24,964 bases of DNA, from the NCBI GenBank assembly GCA_036897095.1, contig JAYMSP010002315.1:1-24964 (forward strand). The letters run 5' to 3'. A program made the position numbers and the translations under genes. This document shows positions 20,613 through 24,964 of this stretch, in pieces; within the stretch, counting starts at the first letter, position 1, and each line of letters opens with the position of its first letter. The notes beneath the pieces are model-generated. The model was not told the origin of the DNA. It ran no database searches and saw only the letters and a list, made by a program, of their open reading frames with translations. This DNA comes from Plantago elongata. Taxonomy: Eukaryota > Streptophyta > Magnoliopsida > Lamiales > Plantaginaceae.

Positions 20613-20659
20613 ACTTAGTAGTAGTAAACAACAAGATATACTACCACTATACTACTAAG
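20613..20659. repeat. Inverted repeat (10-bp arms)
   Basis: CTTAGTAGTA at 20613-20622 pairs with TACTACTAAG at 20650-20659, with further partial pairing inside (GTAGTA against TACTAC). It sits 23 bases after the Stowaway-like element. No function assigned. Confidence 0.5.
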
Positions 20660-20664
20660 AGCTC

Positions 20665-21895
20665 CTACATCCCTTTCAACTTTGACTAGGATTCATCTAT
20701 GCTCCCTCCTTTTATTTTGATTATAGTACCAAATTTTATTTAAGTTATGAAATTGCACTTATCCCTGGTAGGTCAAGATCCAATTCTTTAAAGTAGTGTG
20801 ATTAAACCTGAAATCACTTTTTTACGCACTTTATCATCACTTATGAGTGAATGTATTTGAAAACTTTTCAACAAGAGTAAAATTCTTAAGAATAAATATT
20901 TGAATTTCATTTGAAGAGGATGATATGTGAGTAGCCCATGTCATGAAGTCCTCTGAAATGTTTAGTAGGTATAGGAAGGAATAGGATGGCATTTTAGCCG
21001 GTAAAAGTTGGTTCTCAGATCCATATATGCTAGCTAGCAGTAGTAGGGTTTTAGGTTAATTAAAGAACACTAATTAATAATTATGAGATTCAGATGAGAT
21101 CCAAGAGTGAATAATAATAAAAGTGAGCCTAATCTACAAAACAACCTATACTACAATTGTCGTTTGACTTGACGTTAAAACGATACTAGTTAGTAGATGG
21201 CACTAGATTAAATAAAGCACTAGTTATTTATTATAGTTACCTCTTCAAATTCCCAAGTTTAAGTTGAGATCGATGTTTTAACCTAAGCTCTTGGGATTGG
21301 CCTGCAAGATCCGATATCTATTCAAATCTTCTCTTACTTTAACAACCAAATTAATTGGAATTAATAGTACTACTTGAGCTTGCTATATGGGCTAGGTGAT
21401 GTGAATCTACATCTCAAAACGTTCCAATGAAGAAATTTGCATTTGCATTGCAATATGAGGCTCGACTCGACTCGTCGCACTTTCAATGCATTATTATTTC
21501 TAAAGAGAAATTGAAATCGGAGTTTCTAAATTATACTAAACTAAACTACAGTTTGAAGTTGCAGAATGAACTTGAGCTGAAATAGAAGAATCATCCATTC
21601 ATCGTTGTATAATATCTGTGTATCGAATTGAACGGGTGTAGCAGCTATTTATTTAAGGGACAAGTGCATTGATTAATCACTTTTCTTGACCATTATCAAT
21701 TCATCTATAGCAAGCATTTCCAAGTTTCGAATTGTCTAACCTAAGTGCCAATTTTTTTAAACATTATCCTTTTCCTCATCTCATATGCGTGGCCTTAAAT
21801 CTCCTTAAATCTCACTGAACTGGACCGCTTTCACTCAATAATGCATTCAATTCTACATTACTATTTCAAAACAAAATTAAACATTTTTATATACA
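20665..21895. other. Intergenic spacer, no gene recognised
   Basis: CTCCCTCCTTTTATTTTG near 20702 resembles another Stowaway-type terminus, but no partner end is visible. The rest holds no supported gene, RNA or regulatory site. Confidence 0.4.
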
Positions 21896-21901
21896 CGACT
21901 A

Positions 21902-22036
21902 AGAAATTTAAATGTACTCATTTGACTCGATGAACAGTGATTTGGTCTAAAATACATTTTAAATATCTCCATTTCAATTTCATTCTAAACATAATATCAC
22001 CAAAATTCTCATTCAAATGTTATGTGAATCAGTCCC
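21902..22036. mobile_element. MITE family A, copy 4 (left end degraded)
   Basis: The right end GTGAATCAGTCCC corresponds to the family terminus; the left end keeps only AAATTTAAATG of the inner terminal repeat. TAA flanks both sides (21899-21901 and 22037-22039). The interior GATTTGGTCTAAAATACATT, TTTTAAATA, CCATTTCAATTTCATTC and ATCACCAAAATTC match the other copies. Confidence 0.65.
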
Positions 22037-22041
22037 TAAGT

Positions 22042-22800
22042 AATTAATGGTACGTTTCATTGTTTGCCAAATCTGAGCCATTTGACATAGACTTGCACCA
22101 ATGCATTGCTCACTAATTGCATCGCTAAGTAAAACAAACTATCATGGTAATACAACACTTTAATAAAATTGGTCATCCTATTATATATAAAAAGAAATTG
22201 ACTATTTATGATATAATTTGAATTGAATAATTAAAATTAATTTTTTTTAATTCAATAATTTTATTACAAATAGCAAATAAACTACTCATGTAAATGAAAT
22301 TGGTGTGCCAGATTTAGTCAAACATAAATTTTTGTATCATCATGACTCTGTTGCAACTCATATAGAAACATGAAAGTTTGCATCATCATGATTTTGTTAC
22401 CTACAACTCATCTAGTATATCGCATGTAAAAGAAAGCTCAGTTGATCGTACTCAGTACAATGTGTGGCTTCTCCAATACAGATAACTCCATCTTCAGCCT
22501 TGACATGATTTCTACGGTACAACTCACTTTTAACCACACATTATTAAGTTCACATATAATTTTATATCTCAAACTCATTATTAATCACATACTGTATATT
22601 TTTCACAAAAAACCGTGTAATATTAAACTGTTTCGTTATAAACGTAACGAAGTAAGTACTTTGTAATTAATAGTTTAGAATCAATTTTCATCACAACTTA
22701 GATGTGTTCATCGGATCATATTTCAATTGACTAGTGATAAGTTCTTTTGAGTCCGAATGCACTATTATATGAAATTTAACTTGATTTATATTTTATACAT
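22042..22800. other. Intergenic spacer, no gene recognised
   Basis: AT-rich sequence. The phrase CATCATGACT...TTG...CAACTCAT recurs imperfectly at about 22337-22360 and 22382-22410 (with ATCATCATGATTTTGTTAC), a small direct duplication. The open frame at 22442-22666 has no recognisable family. Confidence 0.4.
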
Positions 22801-22805
22801 GTTAT

Positions 22806-22942
22806 GATGTGTTCTATTCAATTGAAATTCACTTCAGTTTTAGTTTAGTTCAGTTTAACTTGACTTAGTTATAATGTATATCAAACTTTAATTCAGTCAA
22901 ATTCAATCCAATTCAGTTTAGTTCAATTGAAAAGAACACACG
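22806..22942. mobile_element. MITE family B, copy 2
   Basis: The left end GATGTGTTCTATTCAATTG is answered by CAATTGAAAAGAACACACG at the right end, a well-preserved terminal inverted repeat of about 18 bases with one or two mismatches. Further pairing inside is formed by TTCAGT/ACTGAA-type blocks. GTTAT flanks the element on both sides with a base or two of slack (22801-22805 and 22943-22947 approximately), a possible target duplication. Length is about 137 bp. Confidence 0.7.
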
Positions 22943-22947
22943 TTATA

Positions 22948-23500
22948 TAAACCGGTGTGATTTACAATTGTGTACATTTAGTGGTAATTAGATAGATGTG
23001 GCTGTAAATGTGTAATTTTCTCCGGTAAAGGAATGGTGACACACGCACGCATGGTCGTCCGCACGTACACTGAGCGCACTGAAAGTTGCGAAACCAATAA
23101 TTAAATGGAGTTAAATCTCATCTAACTCCAACATTTAAAGAAATGACGAATAATTTAATTGAACGAGTATTTGGAATCATTGAAAGGTGTTGCGTGTTAA
23201 TGAATGATTGGTTAAATAGTAGATCACGATTAATTTAATCCAATATGGACCAGTCAAACCCGATAAGGCCGATCAGGACAGTCAAACATATACTGTCATA
23301 GTCCAATTGCCAAACTGTCACTTTTATTTAACAAATCTATCTATCTATTTCTATACTATACAATTTGCTTTCTAAAAGTATTTTTTAAATCTTGAATTGA
23401 ATTTTATGGAAATCTGGACTTTATTGTAGTAGTAGTGTTTCGATTAGTTCGAGGTGGTGCGTGGGAGAATGAACAAATTTCAGTAGTTCGATGATTGGGA
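22948..23500. other. Intergenic spacer, no gene recognised
   Basis: A G+C-richer patch around 23040-23080 (ACACGCACGCATGG, CCGCACGTACACTGAGCGC) contains an ACGT core but no attached gene. Nothing else is recognised. Confidence 0.35.
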
Positions 23501-23501
23501 C

Positions 23502-23633
23502 GGTGTTATATTTAATTGAGATTTATTGAACTGAATTGGACTGAACTGAAGTAAGGTATACATTTATGTTCTCTTCAGTTGAAAATTAATTCAGTTCAAT
23601 TCAGTAAATCTCAGTTCAAGAGAACACAGCCTA
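23502..23633. mobile_element. MITE family B, copy 3
   Basis: Left arm TGAGATTTATTGAACTGAAT pairs with the right arm, whose reverse complement reads TGAGATTTACTGAATTGAAC. The outer ends GGTGTTATATTTAAT and CAAGAGAACACAGCC are more diverged. The inside carries ACTGAACTGAAGT, an AAGGTATACATTTAT centre and TTCAGTT blocks, giving a near-complete hairpin. It is directly followed by copy 4. Confidence 0.65.
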
Positions 23634-23644
23634 AATTATAACTA

Positions 23645-23872
23645 AAGATGTGTTTTTTGCAACTGAAATTTACTAGACTAAACTGAACTGAACTGAAATA
23701 AGGTATAAATTATACTTAAGCCAAGCTGAACTGAACTGAAATGGATTGAACTGAACTGAACTGAACTGAATTGATTTTCAGTTGAGAGAATATAGTCTAA
23801 ATCAAACTGAAATAATCTAAACTGAACTGAACTGAAATGAAATGATTTTCAGTTGAATATGACACAACCTAA
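23645..23872. mobile_element. MITE family B, copy 4, with (CTGAA)n expansion
   Basis: Left end AGATGTGTTTTTTGCAACTG and right end CAGTTGAATATGACACAACC form imperfect inverted termini of the same type as the other copies. Inside, the pentamer ACTGA/CTGAA is repeated in several runs (about 23680-23697, 23729-23770, 23821-23835), interrupted by AAGGTATAAATTATACTTAA, which matches the centre of copy 3. GATTTTCAGTTGA occurs twice, so an internal duplication or nested copy is likely. Confidence 0.65.
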
Positions 23873-24046
23873 TCTACCCTTCATCATTATAATTTTTTAA
23901 TAATCCATGGCAGTGGTCCTTCTCACCTTGTTCAAGATATAAAGGGGATATTCTATATATGCCAACAAGTTTGTAATTTTGTGGCATAAGTTTTGATGAA
24001 GTTTGTAATTTCTATCAACCCCGTGTTAAGATTCTTGGAGGAATTT

Positions 24047-24295
24047 TACCTTTTTAGTGATATTTAGAGAGTGTTTGAGATATAATTTCTGTTGTATTGT
24101 TTATACTGAAATTAATTTTTTTACAGTATATAAAGATTTGTTTTTTTAAGATATAATATTACATTTATAATTTTTAGTCGAATAAATAATTACATTAATA
24201 ATTTTTTACTAAATTCTTTTTATACAGAGGATAAATATTAATGTTAATTTAGTTTAGTGCAGTAAATCTGAAGTGATGAGAACACGGTCCAAGAA
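24047..24295. mobile_element. Possible degraded family B element
   Basis: GAGAGTGTTTGAGATATAAT near 24066 and, at the right, GCAGTAAATCTGAAGTGATG followed by AGAACACGGTCC. The right arm is clearly family B-like (compare CAGTAAATCTCAGTTCAAGA at 23605); the left arm is weak. The interior is AT-rich. Confidence 0.3.
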
Positions 24296-24434
24296 AGGTG
24301 ATAGGCATTAATGAAGGGCAAGGCAATGGTTCACCTTGTTCTGCTTCCGTATAGAGAGAGATAAATGAATCTGTCTCCGTATAGTGATTAATGAATGGTA
24401 ACCACAATTAACGACAAGAAAACACAAAGCTTAA

Positions 24435-24452
24435 TGACGTAGGTAACGTGGC
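24435..24452 (+). promoter_or_regulatory. ACGT-core element pair (bZIP-type sites)
   Basis: TGACGT at 24435-24440 and ACGTGGC at 24446-24452 lie 5 bases apart. ACGTGGC is the ABRE/G-box core bound by plant bZIP factors. They stand in a G+C-richer stretch, and CTATATATTTTAAT, a possible TATA region, follows near 24604. If real, this would be the upstream region of a gene beyond the right edge. No such gene is visible inside the window. Confidence 0.25.
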
Positions 24453-24659
24453 AGTATGAGATTGGTAGCAAGTGCAAGCAAAGTGCAAAAGCAGTCAAAG
24501 CCACACGGGAAAAGGCCAAATGCATCCAGTCAAAGCAAAACTGTAATCTAGCTGCCACTTTTCCTATTTTATTTATGGAATTTCCAACCTTTATTATTCA
24601 AATCTATATATTTTAATTAATTCGTTTTTCTGTTCCCAACTCCCAGATTTTTTATGCAT

Positions 24660-24932
24660 TTATTTCCCTTATTCAAATTCCAATTTCCCATTCCAATATT
24701 ATCATGACTTCCACTACTAAATTCAATAATTTATTTAAAAATAAACATATATAATTAAGAATATTATTAATTTTATTAAAATATTATTAATTTTATTAAT
24801 TAAAACATCAAGTATTGATGTATAGTAACTGATTTTAACAAACATCCAACATTTATGTTTTCCACATTACAAAAATATAATTTTTCGATAAATAATATTA
24901 TTGATTTTATTGATAATATAGATCGTCTCTAA

Positions 24933-24935
<3 letters not shown>
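24660..24935. other. AT-rich spacer with short direct repeats
   Basis: ATATTATTAATTTTATTAA is repeated immediately in tandem at about 24762-24799. A second ATTATTGATTTTATTGATAA block follows near 24896. Nothing coding is seen. Confidence 0.4.

Positions 24936-24937
<2 letters not shown>

Positions 24938-24964
<27 letters not shown>
24938..24964. repeat. (AT)n microsatellite at the window edge
   Basis: A run of alternating T and A of at least 27 bases continues to the last base, so its full length is not visible. Confidence 0.9.

Overview
The window is nuclear DNA of a flowering plant, most likely a eudicot. It is AT-rich, densely seeded with short transposon-derived repeats, and holds one clearly intact multi-exon gene with plant-type introns. 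I cannot place it to genus. Families of short TAA-flanked and (CTGAA)-containing elements give only a weak hint, and there is no bacterial, organellar or viral signature.

The one gene I can fully support lies on the + strand at 9815-16978. It encodes an 828-residue ROOT HAIR DEFECTIVE 3 (RHD3)/Sey1/atlastin-class dynamin-like GTPase, which fuses endoplasmic-reticulum tubules. I joined 22 exons by hand; all phases agree, and every intron is GT-AG except intron 8, best read as GC-AG. The upstream flank has three TGGGCC/AGCCCA motifs and a member of a dispersed repeat family. Intron 3 holds a small SINE-like insertion with a perfect 16-bp target-site duplication. Intron 13 and the 3' flank each hold one copy of a roughly 213-bp repeat whose 130-bp core keeps C/D-snoRNA-like boxes.

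The left part (1-8700) is transposon debris. Two diverged direct repeats (about 109-720 and 2809-3370) accompany AT-rich arrays of a TTAAAACTATAAC-type motif that change orientation. A decayed DUF4283 (gag-like/LINE ORF1-type) gene lies at 3427-4685. A minus-strand C-terminal remnant of a Helitron PIF1-like helicase lies at 7886-8082. A Stowaway-like MITE and several small repeats are also present. Stretches at 7230-7720 and 8200-8620 are richer in G+C and look like promoter/leader or exon material, but I do not recognise them.

The right part (17200-24964) has no recognisable gene. It holds at least seven MITE-like elements from three families, further repeats, long AT-rich spacer, an ACGT-element cluster near 24435 that could belong to a gene beyond the window, and an (AT)n tract at the end. 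I found no convincing new biological system. The most interesting leads are the duplicated snoRNA-like core, the GC-AG intron with an in-frame alternative donor, and the composite repeat structure at the left end.
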